DNA of 64,000 nucleotides from Moniliophthora roreri (Eukaryota > Basidiomycota > Agaricomycetes > Agaricales > Marasmiaceae), in NCBI GenBank assembly GCA_001466705.2, contig LATX02000001.1, positions 806,001 through 870,000 of the forward strand. Reading direction: 5' to 3'. Position 1 is the first letter of the stretch; the number at the start of each line of letters is the position of its first letter. The position numbers were made by a program, and so were the translations under genes. The notes beneath the pieces were generated by a model, which made no database searches, was not told where the DNA came from, and saw only the letters and a program-made list of their open reading frames with translations. This document shows, one piece after another, positions 1 to 12,389 of this stretch.

Positions 1-122
1 GTACTCAGCGTTTATTGATATCGTGCCGGTGGAGTCTCTAGTTATGGTGAACACCTTTCCAACAACTGATGGAGAACCACAAGTCCACAAACATTGAGCC
101 AGTTGTCAATCAGAAAATTGCA
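1..122. other. Intergenic, 3' flank of Ima1-like gene
   Basis: This short left edge lies downstream of the minus-strand Ima1-like gene. I see no coding signal in it; the neighbouring gene to the left is outside the window. Confidence 0.6.
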
Positions 123-2050
123 TTACCATTGACTTCTGTACGGGTAGGGTTCGTGGAGTGTACCAGAGTTTGGGATCTCCGAATCATGACTACCATCAAC
201 CCTTTGAGGTTCAGGGAGGGACGTGGCGGACACCTCTGCTCGATGACCCCGTGACACCCACAACTGCAACCCTATTCCAAGGAGTAGAACTAATCCTCCG
301 GCATACGCCCACCACCATCGAGATAAATGCAAATTAAATGACCACATATTTTCCTTTGCGGTGCCTTGGTTTGTAGAGTCTGACATGGCGACATCGTCCA
401 CTATTCTAGTGCGTTCAAACAGGGACTCTAGTCCGGTAGGCTGTTCTGGCGCAAAAAAGCGCTGTGGGCGCAGCCATAGGCTCGTGTCTTCATTTTGTTG
501 CCGCTTGCCTTCTGTTCTCTCGTCTATCGGTGACCAATCCATTTGATCATCTTCCGGAGATCCGGCTCCAACTTCACGAGTATTATTGGCGCCCGGAGCA
601 AGGGAGGATTGTCCGAACACTGGAGGTTTAATGACGGGCTTCGACGAGAGTGACAAAGTGGAGAAGAGATCGGTTTCAGAAGCGGATGGGATTTTCAGCG
701 GGACGGAGCCTGCGCGTTCAATAGGCTCGGGATTAGGCGTAACTGACCTAGACAGGTCTATCTTGTGGGTATCAATTAACCGGATGGCAGGTGGCTGACG
801 AACGTGGATGGATGCCCACGATCCCACGAATACCTGGTTGTGGACATTCGTTTAGTAGAACAAGTTGTCGACTGTTAGAATGCGCCACGTACAACTAATT
901 CCAACAGAACGGAAAATCCAAAGTACGTGCGAGTGCGAAAAGACGGTGGGTGCTGAGATAGGTGTAGATAATTTAGATGAGGGCGGAACCAGTGCAATGT
1001 GATGAATAACGAGGTTACGAGTCGAGAAGCCCAGGCTGTCATTTGTAGTGTCTACCATCATCCAGATATGAATATGATCAAATCTTAGAGGGTTTAGCGA
1101 TCTTACAATGTATTTCGTCTTTCCCTGTAAACGCACGTCGCGACCTTGCATCTTGGCTTTCCTAACAGTCGAGTAGGTTGGATCCCATGCTGTCCAAAAC
1201 ACGGAAACTAGTATGAAGAACGGTAATATCGGCCGCATCATCCGTAGGGAGTGAAAGGTGGAGTATCCGAGCGCGGCTATTTATGACAGTGGTCAGTAGG
1301 AAGAAGCCAGTCGAAGATAGCGTTGAATGCGTACCTGTGAGATTGCTTGTCACAGAAACAGAAAGAGTAAAGGCCCACAGAACTCCCCGTATCCGCCAGA
1401 CGAAAAACTCTTTCGAAGCCTTTTCCCGCTCAACCTTCGTCCCGGATACGCGACGCTGGCGTTCCTTTCCCTTGGTCTCCTTCAACCATCCTGCTAACGC
1501 CTGAGAGCGTGCCATATTGTTCTTCCGTTGTATTACATCCTCGACAACCGGAAGACAGTTTTCGCATACGGGTGGGTAACGGACGTGTAGTGATTCGCGG
1601 TAGGCGGGAAGGTCTTCGAGTCGTCGTTCATAGCTGGGATCCTACTGTGCTGTCAGAAAGGCGCTTAACAAAGTTTTAGAATACTGACCGTGGGCGCCGG
1701 TAAATAGTTTGACAACAGATTTACTATGAGCATTTGATTCGTCTGGCATGTGTGGCAGAAAGGGCCTTGGCCAAACATTGTTGGAAGGCTGTTTTTGCTA
1801 GGGGATGCTCTCGGCAACTCAGCATGCCTAAAGTACCATACACTAAGATTTGGAACGTACCTCGTTTCGAAAATGACCTCGAGTTCAGTGACTCGTCATG
1901 CATCGCAGGCTCATCTGAGCATATTTCGCCGTTTTTGTCGTATCGGTTCCAACACCCGCACGCGTTGCAACGAAAATTTCTTACATCCCGAGGAGAGTTG
2001 ACGTGAGAATGGCAAAAGTAGCATTGGATGTTACTTTGCCCTTGGAACAT
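123..2050 (-). CDS. ima1: Ima1/Samp1-like inner nuclear membrane protein
   Basis: Six exons (2050-1861, 1807-1689, 1641-1335, 1276-1107, 1051-893, 833-123) sum to 1656 nt, giving 551 aa in a closed frame. The N-terminus carries the family's cysteine-rich Ima1 domain: CYFC, CNACGCWNRYD, the acidic SDEPAMHDESLNSRSF stretch, PFCHTCQTNQM and PPVCENC, so paired zinc-binding cysteines are all present. A basic GWLKETKGKERQRR segment and several hydrophobic segments follow, with a last membrane helix near YAGGLVLLLGIGLQLWV before a short tail. Known members (S. pombe Ima1, human TMEM201/Samp1) sit in the inner nuclear membrane and help link chromatin to the cytoskeleton. The start was set at the methionine eight residues before the first CXXC; it is divergent from the SNAP43-like gene, with 156 bases between the starts. 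Confidence 0.88.
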
Positions 2051-2206
2051 GGCGGTCAAGTGGTGGTACAGGAAAAGGTTGCCGTGACTCGGCTCAACAA
2101 ATCCACGTGCACGTCGCGACTGCCCATTCAGTGGCATTCAGGAGCCTAGAATCAGGAGGGATCAACCTGTACTTGGACCATCACGGTTCACTGCCATCAC
2201 TTCAAC

Positions 2207-3325
2207 ATGTCTGTTGTACCTTCTCCTCGTGGAGATATAGCTCTTCAGCCATACTACTTTACTTCATCTCTTTATGTTATACCTTTTCGCGATGATATCA
2301 GTGGTCTGATCCATGCTTTTCACGAGAAATACTCGAGGGAGGCTCAAAAGCCATTCGTACTCTTCAAGCAAGTCTGGTGTGCTCAAGGATGGAATTGGAT
2401 GCAGTTCAAGGTCTTTGACCCTCGGACAAGGGAGATTTTTCTCAATGTCTCCCTCCGATTGTTCTTGGGTGAGTTGCGTCTTATCTTTCTTGCGGTGTGC
2501 GAGTCTTTAAACGCTGTCCAGAACGTACAGTCAAAATTGAAGCACCTTTTACTCGGGTAGTGGCACTGTTTGGCTTGTATACCTTTTTGAATACTCAGCC
2601 ATCTGGAACCGCGCCTCCTCTGCATTCCGTTGGTCGGATTCCCATACCACTTGGTAAGTGTAGAATTACTCGATAACTGGCTTCAGACTTACAGAAGGCT
2701 ACATACGGCAGATCATTACAATTCATTGCTTTCCCTGCCCTCATCCTTGACATCGGAAGCACTCCTACCGCTGCAACCAAGCGTAACCTACATTCTTGAC
2801 AACATGGTCAAATCGGACGTGTTCTACATCTTGCCCAGTTCAGAACTCGGCCCTCTCAATCCGCGCAGCCTGCCTCGAGAGCTGTACCTGGATGAAATGA
2901 TGCTCGCTCATAATGCGACTACGGAGCCTGATGGTAGTGGTGCCAAACGAGGACGTCCTACGAGGCGCGACAAGATCAAGAAAGCCAAGATCGCAGGCGA
3001 ACATCTGGAGAGATGGATGCACAAGACATCTGAACAGGATGTTAATGGACGCGAGGCGCACTACTTGCTTTCGCAAGCACCGCAAGCAAGTTTGGCGGAG
3101 TACCAAAACGCAAAGGACAAATTTCTGGAGGCGATGGATGCGATCAGTGACCCTGATCCAACTCAGGCTCTGGTTCATGCAAGTAGGGAGGTGCTTGAGA
3201 GAGTGAAGCAGGCGCAGGGATTGATTGGTGGCTCTGAGAATGAGGTGCAACGTAGTACTGGAGTAGAAAGACTAGAAAAAGTGTCCGAAGCAGGGGGTCG
3301 AGGCTTACTAAGCCTTGTGAGGTAA
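2207..3325 (+). CDS. SNAP43/SNAPC1-like snRNA-activating complex subunit
   Basis: Three exons (2207-2468, 2522-2653, 2712-3325) sum to 1008 nt, or 335 aa. The N-terminal two thirds match the SNAP43 family pattern: an N-terminal segment with FKQVWCAQGW, then RTREIFLNVSLRLF, then APFTRVVALFGLYTFLNTQP, as in human SNAPC1, a subunit of the complex that binds the proximal element of snRNA promoters for Pol II and Pol III. The C-terminal part holds a basic stretch AKRGRPTRRDKIKKAKI with an AT-hook-like GRP core, then a helical tail. Family assignment rests on motif memory, not a search. It shares a 156-base promoter region with the Ima1-like gene, and its stop lies 66 bases before the next start. 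Confidence 0.72.
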
Positions 3326-3391
3326 TAATGCTACCGTGCCAGGTTGAGCGAAAGCACGGTTTTAACATTTTGCCCATCCCGTGTCATCGCC

Positions 3392-5928
3392 ATGGCTGAT
3401 GCCCAGCGTCGTTTTCCCGCAAATCCCTCGGCATCAAGCCTTCTTTCCTCTCACACTCCTTATTCAACGGGTCCTAATTCAGCAGCCTCTTCAACCGACG
3501 TTCTTTCTCTAGTATGTAAACCGAGTCTACCTTTGCCACGTCTTACGACTTAATTCCATAGAACGACACTCCCTACACACCCATCGGCGCCGGGCGCCAA
3601 GCTCCTTCTTTTGTCTCCGACAAAGTATGTCTTCAATCACTTCTACTCCATTCACAAATTACAATGGCTTATGTCTCATTGTCAATCAGTTCTCACTCTC
3701 ACCTGACCCTGCAACTTGGGGAGCAGACCTTTCCCTGAATAATCCCGAGCCAGACGATGAACTTCACACTCCAGATCCTCGCCGGGACAGGAGAACTGAT
3801 TCGGGAGGTACTTTGTTCACTCAGGTGAGTTGAGGCTCTCGTGCTTGGTCGAATGTTGACGCTTCTCGCTACCTAGCGTGGGTTATCAAACCTCGGATGC
3901 TTGCTCCTACTTGGCTCAACACTCACTACATTATTGTGAGCAGCCTCCATTCTTAAACTAATTATTCCTCTTATCCGCGTCTACTCCCAGCGCTGGTTAT
4001 CCTATAATATCCTATCTCACTACGCATGAAATGTCTTTTCTTGGAGGCTTTAATCTCGGAGGAATAAACGCCTCGGGCCAAGTGAGTGACCTGCATGGAA
4101 CATCTTTATGACGTATGCCTAATTTATTTATTTTTCAAATTTTAATCTCAGGTACCGACCATGCCGGGCAACTGGGGTTTAATTGATCTCGATACACCTC
4201 AGGATGCATACACACACAAGTCTTTCAGAGACGGGGAGGATCTTCAGTTGGTGTTCAGCGACGAATTCAATAGAGATGGTCGGACATTCTATCCTGGCGA
4301 TGATCCATATTGGGAAGCGGTTGATCTTCATTACTGGGGCGTCAGTGTGCCATGTCTTTTACTCACGGAATTACTCACGTTCGAACTTACAGACGAACAA
4401 CATGGAATGGTATGATCCCGAGGTATATTCTGTTTATAGTTTTGAGGTACAGCTGTTCACGATACTTTCTTAAGGCCATGACAACGGAAAACGGATCCTT
4501 GAAGATTACCCTGTCGCGGAAGCGGACCCACGATTTGAACTATCAGGGTGGAATGCTGTCAACTTGGAATAAATTCTGCTTCACTGGTGGCTTGATTGTC
4601 ACCGCAGTCACACTCCCTGGCGTCAACAACGTTGTTGGTCTGTGGCCCGCTGTGTGGACTATGGGGAATCTAGGTCGTGCCGGCTTTGGTGCCAGCCTCG
4701 AAGGAATGGTGAGTTTCTCCTATTTTTTTTTTCGGTTCGGTGCAGCTTCGTTAAAGTGCTGAACAGTGGCCATACACCTACGACGCTTGCGATGTCGGGA
4801 CTGCACCCAATCAAACGATGAATGGCCTCCCATTAGCTGCGACCATAAACGGAGATCCTTCGGCAAATGGCGCATTGTCCTATCTTCCTGGACAACGGCT
4901 TTCTCGTTGCACTTGTCCTGGCGAGTCACATCCGGGTCCTGTTCATGAGGATGGCACATACGTTGGTCGTTCAGCGCCTGAGATTGACATCTTTGAGGCC
5001 CAAGTACGATACTCATCTCCTTCGTAAAATAAAACAGTCTGACTTAGTGTCGTTTAGGTCAGTACGCAGTTCAGTGATGATGGAGTGACCATGGTCGGGG
5101 AAGTATCTCAGTCTGGTCAATGGGCAGTGAGTAGGATTCAGATCACAATACTTCAAAGTATACTGATGAGAAATAAGCCCTTCAATGCTCACTATGAGTG
5201 GTTCAATACATCCGCCAACTTCATTGTCAACGATTCCAAAACAACCAAGCTGAACTCGTACATGGGGGGTGCTCTCCAACAAGCGACCTCCGGAGTATCG
5301 AAGACCAGTGCGCTTTCCCTGCGTTTCGACTCCGTACTGCCATCGCTGACGTTGAACTCTTTGTTTAAGACCAGGATTGCTATTATTTCAATGCTCGATG
5401 CTTCGCTGTGTATGGATTCGAATATAAGCCAGGATATGATGATGCAGTGAGTGCAACCACAGGACTGAAGCCAGCTCAGAGCGCTGAGATTTTTGGCAGT
5501 ATATTACCTGGATCAACGACAACAAGCAGGTCTGGACGCTCAATTCTCCGGGGATGGCGGCCGACGCTCGTGTAGAGATTGCGGCGAGACCAGTTCCTCA
5601 GGAGCCAATGTATATCATTGCAAATTTGGGAATGTCAACTAACTTTGGTTTCGTTGATCTCGAACACTTGCAATTCCCTACCGCGATGCTGGTGGACTAT
5701 GTCCGTGTCTATCAGCGTAAAGGTGTCATTAACATCGGTTGTGATCCACCAAACTTTCCAACTAAGGCATACATTGAGCAGTACCTCGAGGTGCGTTCCT
5801 CTGCATTTCCAAATTATGATATGCGCTGAAAAAAAATGAAATAGAGCTATACTAATCCGAATTTCACCACCTGGCGTGATGACTATAAACAACCGTTCCC
5901 CAAGAACAAGTTCCTTGGGGAATGCTGA
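3392..5928 (+). CDS. KRE6/SKN1 family beta-1,6-glucan synthesis protein (GH16)
   Basis: A multi-exon gene of about ten exons encodes a type II membrane protein. A Ser/Pro-rich cytoplasmic head is followed by a membrane helix around NLGCLLLLGSTLTTLF and then a luminal GH16-like domain. Conserved blocks include LVFSDEFNRDGRTFYPGDDP, LWPAVWTMGNLGRAGFGAS, the active-site signature EIDIFEAQ, AVYGFEYKPGYDDAYITW and EPMYIIANLGMSTNFG. Yeast Kre6 and Skn1 act in the secretory pathway and are needed for cell-wall beta-1,6-glucan. Both catalytic-type glutamates of the EIDxxE motif are present. The YGFEYKPGY block is only recovered by splicing (donor near 5290, acceptor near 5380, next donor near 5449), which restores one frame through to the stop. 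Confidence 0.9.
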
Positions 5929-6174
5929 TATCACTCTCACGACTATACCCATCCAATTCACGAAACGCCACGTTCTTTTGCGCTTGCTTTGCTGTCGAGG
6001 ATTGCTCTTTTAGAATCAATGGAAGGAAGGAAAGTGTTTGATTTTTCGGAACTATTCGACAAGGGTTTTGGACACTAGCTTTCTAAAGCCATGCATACCG
6101 TACTGATTTGTTAATCCTACATCTTGTCCATACATATTTAAATAATCATGAATAACGAGTGACCTACACACGAT
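5929..6174. other. Convergent intergenic region
   Basis: About 245 bases separate two converging genes (KRE6/SKN1 on plus, acyl-CoA dehydrogenase on minus). It should hold both 3' ends. I see no gene. Confidence 0.6.
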
Positions 6175-7678
6175 TTATAGCTTTGCAAACGCATCTCTCT
6201 TTGGCCCAATGTACCCAAAGAGATATGCAGCGACTCTGCAATTTCCACCACGTCAAAAAAACAATCTATGTGGAAAAAGAAGTGAGATACTGACTTTCTC
6301 ATTTGTATCTCCTCCGAGCCCTCTGTGATTCTATATCGTCGATGGTGTCGGTAGATACTTTCAGAATCTTGAATTTCGGATGATTGGCAAGTAAAATCAA
6401 GCAACGTACTGTTCAAATGGTTTGTGTCTGCTATATCCGAGACCTCCATGCACCTGCATAGCTCGATCTGCGGCCTCGGTACAGAGCCTATTCGCCCAAT
6501 AATTGCACATGGAAACCTTATCAGATATAGTCTTTTCAACTTCCTTGTGAGGCATTCTGTCCATCTCCCAGGCTGTTTTTCGGATGAGCAGCCGTAGCAT
6601 TTCTGCTTGGGTAGCCAGCTCGACTAAAGGAAACTGTATTGCCTGATTTTTCGCCAGTTCTTCACCAAAGGGTTTCCGCTGACGTGCATACTTGACGGTC
6701 TCGTTGATGCAATAAACAGCGGCTCCCAGAGAGGATGCTGCTTGTCTGATTCGGTTTTCGTGAACGAAGGCTTGGGCAATTGCGAGACCGTTACCGACTG
6801 AGCCAAAAACTCCAGATTCTGGGACGAATACGTTTTCTAGAGCAACTGTGGCATGATCTGTAGGCATGTTGAAGGTCTTGTTTCGAAACGTTAGAAGGCT
6901 GATTGAGGGACGTTAAAGTCGTACTCGCCCACTCGTAGCTCAAGACCTTCACACCTTCTGCTTTCGCGGGGACGAAGAATGCCGTGATACCCCTCGCATC
7001 TCCAGGTTTGCCGCTCGTCCGAGCGAAAATAATGCAGTGTGTAGCTCGATGTTGCCCACTCTGCCACATTTTGGATCCTACGTATGGGTCAATTAGCGTA
7101 CTTCACCCAACGAGAGGAAGCTGACCATCTATTTTCCAGCCCTTCACTCCATTCCTTATCTCCTGAACAGCCCTGGTCTCCATATGGGTAGCATCACTCC
7201 CATGGTGAGGTTCAGTCAAACCGAACGTAGTTCTCGTCCTCCCTTCAATCCGGCCCCAGATGAATTCCCTCTTTTGTTCTTCAGTCCCAAATCCACGTAG
7301 CATCACTATATCCGGTGCATTTCCAACCACACTATGCTCATTCTGCAGGTCATTGAAAAGACCAAGCCCTTTCGCGGCTAAATGTTCTCGAGTCACTGCC
7401 ATCCAAAGGTTACCAGCTTCTTGTCCACCATATTCCTTGGGGAAAGAAAGACGGTAGAATCCTGCTTTGTCTGCACGTCGCACTGCTTCCTGGAGAAGGC
7501 TTTCCCAGTCATCGGATGGAAGACCACCAGCATCCCAATTCGTACGTGCATACTCGCGACGATGGTCAAAAAACCGAATGTTGTCGTCTCGCTCCTGAAG
7601 GGGTATAATTTCGCGTTCGATGAACGCGTCGAGGTCCTTGAGAAATTGGACGAGATCTGGAGGAAGCGAAAAGTCCAT
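6175..7678 (-). CDS. Acyl-CoA dehydrogenase
   Basis: About six exons encode a full-length acyl-CoA dehydrogenase: an N-terminal helical part starting MDFSLPPDLVQFLKDL, then FGLTEPHHGSDATHMET (the middle-domain flavin region), TVKYARQRKPFGEELAKNQA, and the C-terminal AMQVHGGLGYSRHKPFEHIY and RYRITEGSEEIQMRKVAAYL. The glutamate in ITEGSEEI sits where medium-chain enzymes have their catalytic base. The enzyme uses FAD to introduce the alpha-beta double bond of an acyl-CoA; the substrate cannot be told. No convincing mitochondrial presequence or peroxisomal SKL-type end is visible (the end is AFAKL). The last two exons are joined by introns 6420-6371 and about 6293-6232, ending in TAA. An in-frame ATG lies seven codons upstream at 7699. 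Confidence 0.9.
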
Positions 7679-7982
7679 TGAGTTGTACAGGATGCGCAAT
7701 AGTGAAAGCTCACTAATATTCCAATCGTGAGATCTCAGTCTGTCCTTCTGACCCTTGCCGACCCTTCATCCGGTTAAAGAGAAACCAGAGAACATCGTAT
7801 CTATTCCAAGTGGAGTAATTCAAACTTCAGAGCAACGTCAAATTTGAAAGGAACAGTTGCTGAACAGCCATAGTCGCTAGAATAGAATGTTTGATTGTTA
7901 TTGTTCAAAATATCCGTCTACTAGTGCTGTATAAACTTATAATAGCTGTTAATAGTGATAATATTCCCATTACGTCCATTTT
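7679..7982. other. Intergenic between two minus-strand genes
   Basis: Roughly 300 bases form the promoter of the acyl-CoA dehydrogenase gene and the 3' flank of the ARG2-type gene. The part near 7890-7980 is AT-rich. No gene or clear element seen. Confidence 0.5.
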
Positions 7983-9956
7983 TCACTTCCATACTGAAGG
8001 TATTCTCCCAATCACTTCGATCCACCTGCCCAGTCTTCCCTCTTCCCAGTCTTCTACAAATGATAGACCCTCGCTTCCTCGTCTCCCTTGTTCGATTTTC
8101 AACCTTTTCTCTGCATCGCACCAAAATAACACCCAATCACCCATCCTCACGTGTCCAGAGCTCCGCTCAAAATACCACTTGTTCACGGGGTTGTTCGCTC
8201 GACTCCTCCATACGAGATCCTGACCTTCACCTTCACCTTCCTTGCCACCGTTAGGGTTGACAGAGAACGGATGTCCGAGACCATAGGACTCGTCGTGCAA
8301 AGCAACCCAAAGAAAATCGACGGTACCGTCACCCTGGTGCTTCGGAAGAACCGCAAACTTGTCGAGATAACTTATGGGATCTGGCGATACCTCGGGATCG
8401 GACTCCTTGGTAACGATAGCAGAACCTGCGTAATCGCCCGCAACGATAACGAAATCCAAGGTCCGTTCCAAACGTTCGTAGAACGCTCTTTCGTCGAGTG
8501 TACGACCAAAGGACTGTTCCAAAAGCGCCTTCATCTTAAGTTTGTCGATCCCATCTACATCTTTGATGACTCGTATCGGCAGACCCTGACGGAGAAGTGT
8601 AGGCGTATGTGGCGTCAATTTGCGGTTCCCTTGTAACAAAGCATGAGGTAGACTCGACGAAACGGCAGGTTTATTGGTGATGAGATTTCCGATCAAGCTA
8701 CTCTGCGAGCGATGTGAGACCATGACAGCACTGGATGTAGGAGGCATATACGCCAAGCACGTTCGCGCGAGGGAGAGGTTGGAAAGGGAAGTAGGATGTG
8801 TATGGTGCCAATCTTCACGGAATGTATCGGTAATATGGCTATACTCCGAATCGAGATTAATGAGAAGGTGAGGGAAGCCAACTCGTGCATAAGATGGAAT
8901 ACCCCCTTCACGATTTATTATCATCAAACGGAGGGGAGTGAGATCGACCTCATCGGAAGGATCGATAGAGCCATCGTCTTGCTTCGACGAGGAAGCAGCT
9001 GATGGATCCCGAATACCGACTTCAACCATTCCCTTTGCCAGCGCAGCGAGCACGTCGTTTGCGTCTACGCGAACAGACCTGCAGAACGAATCCATAGTGA
9101 ACGGCGGAATCACCGGAATTTCTCCAGATCGCAATGCAGAGCGAATGGGAATAAGATCGGACGGGAACGTGTGTGCTTCCGGAGTGAATCCCTTGCCCTC
9201 TTCGGTATCACCGGGTTTTGGTCCTAGACGGACCACGGCTCCTAGAACTGGGCGCGCACGCGCCCCCTGCTTCTCCAGTGCAGAAACTACGCGCATAGTC
9301 TCTTCAATGATTTCGGCGCGTTCATTTTGCTCTCCTCGGGGCATCTCGACGTTTTCAACCACAATGACCGAAACTAACCCGAGTTTTCCGAGATACACCA
9401 TGCCTCTGGCGATGCTTTCAAGTTGTACATCGGTGAATGGACCTTGTATCTTAACGAGAGCTGTGCGGCGGATCACTGGGTTGAGAATGGAGGCGACAAT
9501 AGGACTAGGTTTGGGGTTTTCAAGAGTGACTGGGATTTCAACTTCTTTGACTGCGGGTTTTGAAGTCGTTGCGGGTAGGACGGTCGTTATAGGAACGTTT
9601 TTAGGTGCTGGTGTAGCAGGTTTGGGACGAGGGCCAAATGAAGCGAGATAACTTCGACTATCGCGTAGTGATGGGTTTGCTCGCAAGATGGATAGGATGA
9701 AGTCCTAAAAAGTCAGATGAGTTGGGATGCTTCCTACATAACACATCAACGTACATTGTCTGAGGAATTTATGGGCTCATCGGTCTCTGCTGTAGGCGCA
9801 GACCGTAAGTTCCGAATGGTCTACGACCAATGGTTTGTCAACAATGGACTAGGTAGAAGAAATATCGAGAATTACCGCATAGAAAGCCTTGAAAGACTGA
9901 GAACGTCTGGCCTTTACGGCTGAAGCGACTACTTGAGAAGAGCCTGAGAGTAGCAT
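7983..9956 (-). CDS. ARG2: Mitochondrial N-acetylglutamate synthase
   Basis: Acetyl-CoA:glutamate N-acetyltransferase (EC 2.3.1.1), the first step of arginine synthesis in fungal mitochondria. A large last exon holds an amino-acid-kinase-like region (GPFTDVQLESIARGMVYLGK, LGLVSVIVVENV) and a C-terminal acetyltransferase domain (YLDKFAVLPKHQGDGTVDFL, and the NPVNKWYFERSSGHVRMGDW stretch). I added two small upstream exons: 9956-9876 and a second one that starts at ACCATTCGG after a TAG acceptor. They encode a 5' end rich in Arg/Lys/Ser/Ala without acids (MLLSGSSQVVASAVKARRSQ), typical of a mitochondrial presequence. The ATG at 9956 is directly preceded by 12 cytosines on the coding strand. The gene lies in tandem with the acyl-CoA dehydrogenase gene with no sign of co-regulation. 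Confidence 0.92.
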
Positions 9957-9968
9957 GGGGGGGGGGGG
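9957..9968 (+). repeat. Homopolymer G12 tract
   Basis: Twelve G on the plus strand read as twelve C on the ARG2 coding strand, ending immediately at its ATG. It lies in the 5' leader if the start is right. Confidence 0.95.
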
Positions 9969-10362
9969 AAATGAAGAACAAAGAGGGTCGGGTATGTGAG
10001 TCATGGAAAGAGTTCTGTTATATAGGTAATGAGAACAGCAGCAGCGCTTGATGGTTTGAAAAAAAAATAGTTGATTTTATCATTATCAGATAACGGCTAT
10101 CACTATATCTGGTATATCAGGACTCCATATGTGGTTTATCGCTATGAGAAGTGATCTGATCATCACCTCGATCTTTCTCCGAGTCAAGTCCAAGCAAATG
10201 GCTCATATAGCTCATAGAGCTAATTTACGTCCTCAGCGAGCAGCTTTAGCTATTGGCGGCTGTGACAAATTGCTCACTGTTACAAACGTTGCTATTATAC
10301 AAAGTTTCGGCATGCCAGCTGTACCAATAGCATAATTTCAGAACGTCAGAAGACGGAATTGC
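9969..10362. other. Intergenic, ARG2 promoter side
   Basis: About 390 bases between the ARG2 start and the F-box stop. It contains AT-rich stretches and a few repeats of the AGCTCATA type around 10200-10225. I see no gene; a 68-codon open frame here has no features. Confidence 0.5.
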
Positions 10363-12289
10363 CTATGTTGATGATGCGGCTGGAAAGCACATTGGGAAGA
10401 GCAACAGCTGAACAGCAAAAGGAGCACTCACGTCAACTACAACCACCGCATCCTCACTACACATCAAGGCACAATGGTTACTTGTTGATGATAAAGATGC
10501 AATGCGAACACGATATGGTAGACACGTTTCCACCTCGATCCCAAAGACTCCTGGCGTCACGGAGGGTTTTGTGACCAAGAGCGTCTCATCGAGCGGCAAC
10601 CACTGCAGATCAGAAGGATCATCACAGCAATGAGAGGCTGTATCACGCCTGACAGCTCGCTGGTTGAAATCGTACAGTAATATCGTGTAAGCATCATTGG
10701 TCCGGTGACTGCATTCCTGAACGACATATCTGCATCGAATTAGCCTCGGGCGTGAGTAGTCCACAGAACCGGATCGTTTACCTCGACCCGTAACAGTAGC
10801 ATTCCCAAACAATAGAATGAGTCTGGATTGGATGAAAAGGTATGATACGAGTTCCTGAAGGTTTCGATTCATGGAAGTCTCAAATACATCGGAGTTCTTA
10901 AAGATAAGCTTACCCTTCGGCCCCCAGGTATGCCATTCCAACATGTTCTCATCCTTGGCTCCCAAGACGCCCATATGGGACATGATCGTGGTCCATGGCA
11001 CGAATAGTACGACGAACTTAACAGCCTCGTCTGCTTGCACAGCTAGAGAGACAACATATAGTCGATTTGAGTGGGCGTTATGAAACGGAACTTGCAACTC
11101 CGGATTTGGGGTCCACATTGGTGTCGGGTCAGTTTTGATGTTCAGATAGACCGGCGTAATGGTGGGGCCCAAATTTGGAAGATGTAAAGAAAAAGAACGC
11201 TGTGGTGAGTCGAAGGCTTGCTGCTCACTAGACTCCGATTCGAAATCAACGACAAGGAGACTGATTACGAGTTCCTCTTCAGACGATAACGCACGTATCG
11301 TCAAAACAACGTGGCGTTCCGACAAGAAGCAGAACGAGCGCATCTCGTCGCCCGTGAGATACTACAACGATGCTGCTGCATCAGTAGCGATGTTGTAAGG
11401 AATACGCCACACGCACTAGTTTTCTAAATCCAGTTTTCCAGTCCCATATGACAAGTTCGTTCTCTCCAGACTCAAGACTGTTGAATAGCACGCCCACATT
11501 GTCACCGGACACCTGAATTGAGTAGGATAGCCGATCCGGAACCATTTGCTTGTGCACGATGAATCCATCTCGAGCTAACGGATGCTTGGTACACTTTGAC
11601 ATGGTTCTGCTCTATCATCAGACGCAACGAAAACGCCACGTTGGATAACAATGGAATCACCTCAGATAAAAACGGTGACAACGATCCGCATTGTTGCCCC
11701 ACCTAAGATTGAGCCGTATCAGCGACAACTCTGTGATCCAATCAGAGATAGACTCACCACCTCGGGGCCTCTATCAAGACCAAAAGATCTTGAGAGGGAT
11801 CCATACCAAAATCTCTAACCCTCGGAATATCTGGTTGGATCCTCCATTCCTTCTCTTCTATTCCACGGTATCTGGAGGGCAGTTGCCTAAACAAAATCGA
11901 ACCAGAGTCGTCCTGTTGCGCCAGCACATTCCCAAATAGTTCCCATAGACTACCTCCAGCCATTGGAACGCATTTATCCTGTTTCCACTCGAGCCTATCC
12001 CACGCCCGTTGGTGGTTGCGTAGCGCCCTCAATTTTTCTGCGACGGTGAGGGGGCTGTAGATTCCATCTTCCTTCTGAGTGATTGAGAGCTCGATTTTGT
12101 GTTGGAGGTTGGATGAATCATCAACGAGACTGCGGATATATTTGCATGTCTAGTTTATTGAGCATCGAGTGCCGAAAATGAGGACACGCGACGTACCAGC
12201 CTACTCCTAGCTAAAGACGGGCCATCGAGGTGCTCTAGAACTCTCAAACACAGTTCGATGGGTAGGTCAAGTATGGAGCTGGGTGACAT
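10363..12289 (-). CDS. Basidiomycete F-box protein
   Basis: Five exons. The N-terminus is a typical F-box, SILDLPIELCLRVLEHLDGP, so the protein is expected to bind Skp1 and bring a target to an SCF ubiquitin ligase. The rest resembles the propeller-like region seen in many agaricomycete F-box proteins, with LRTMSKCTKHPLARDGF and ENELVIWDWKTGFRKL. Splicing CTGAG to AACCATG (intron about 11653-11605 on minus) restores the LRT-KHPLA block, and splicing after RKL into YLTGDEMRSF opens the last exon. The start at 12289 lies just before the F-box; in-frame ATGs at 12349 and 12385 give longer leaders but fall inside the inverted-repeat arm. The target is unknown. Confidence 0.75.
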
Positions 12290-12389
12290 GACGGGAGTAA
12301 ACGAAGTTCCGCTGTCCACCAAGTTTGGCTGGGTACAGTCGATTAGCATTACTCGGACTTTTCCGAGATCGCGTGATCTGCCCATTTTC

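Noticed and set aside
6397..6539. Alternative C-terminal end of the acyl-CoA dehydrogenase (FEQYVA)
   Set aside because: It reads through a GTACGT donor; splicing to the HIYRHHRRYRITEGSEE block gives the conserved catalytic region.
8938..9651. A 237-codon open frame on the plus strand opposite ARG2
   Set aside because: It lies entirely antisense to a well-supported coding exon and has the composition of a reversed coding strand with no family match.
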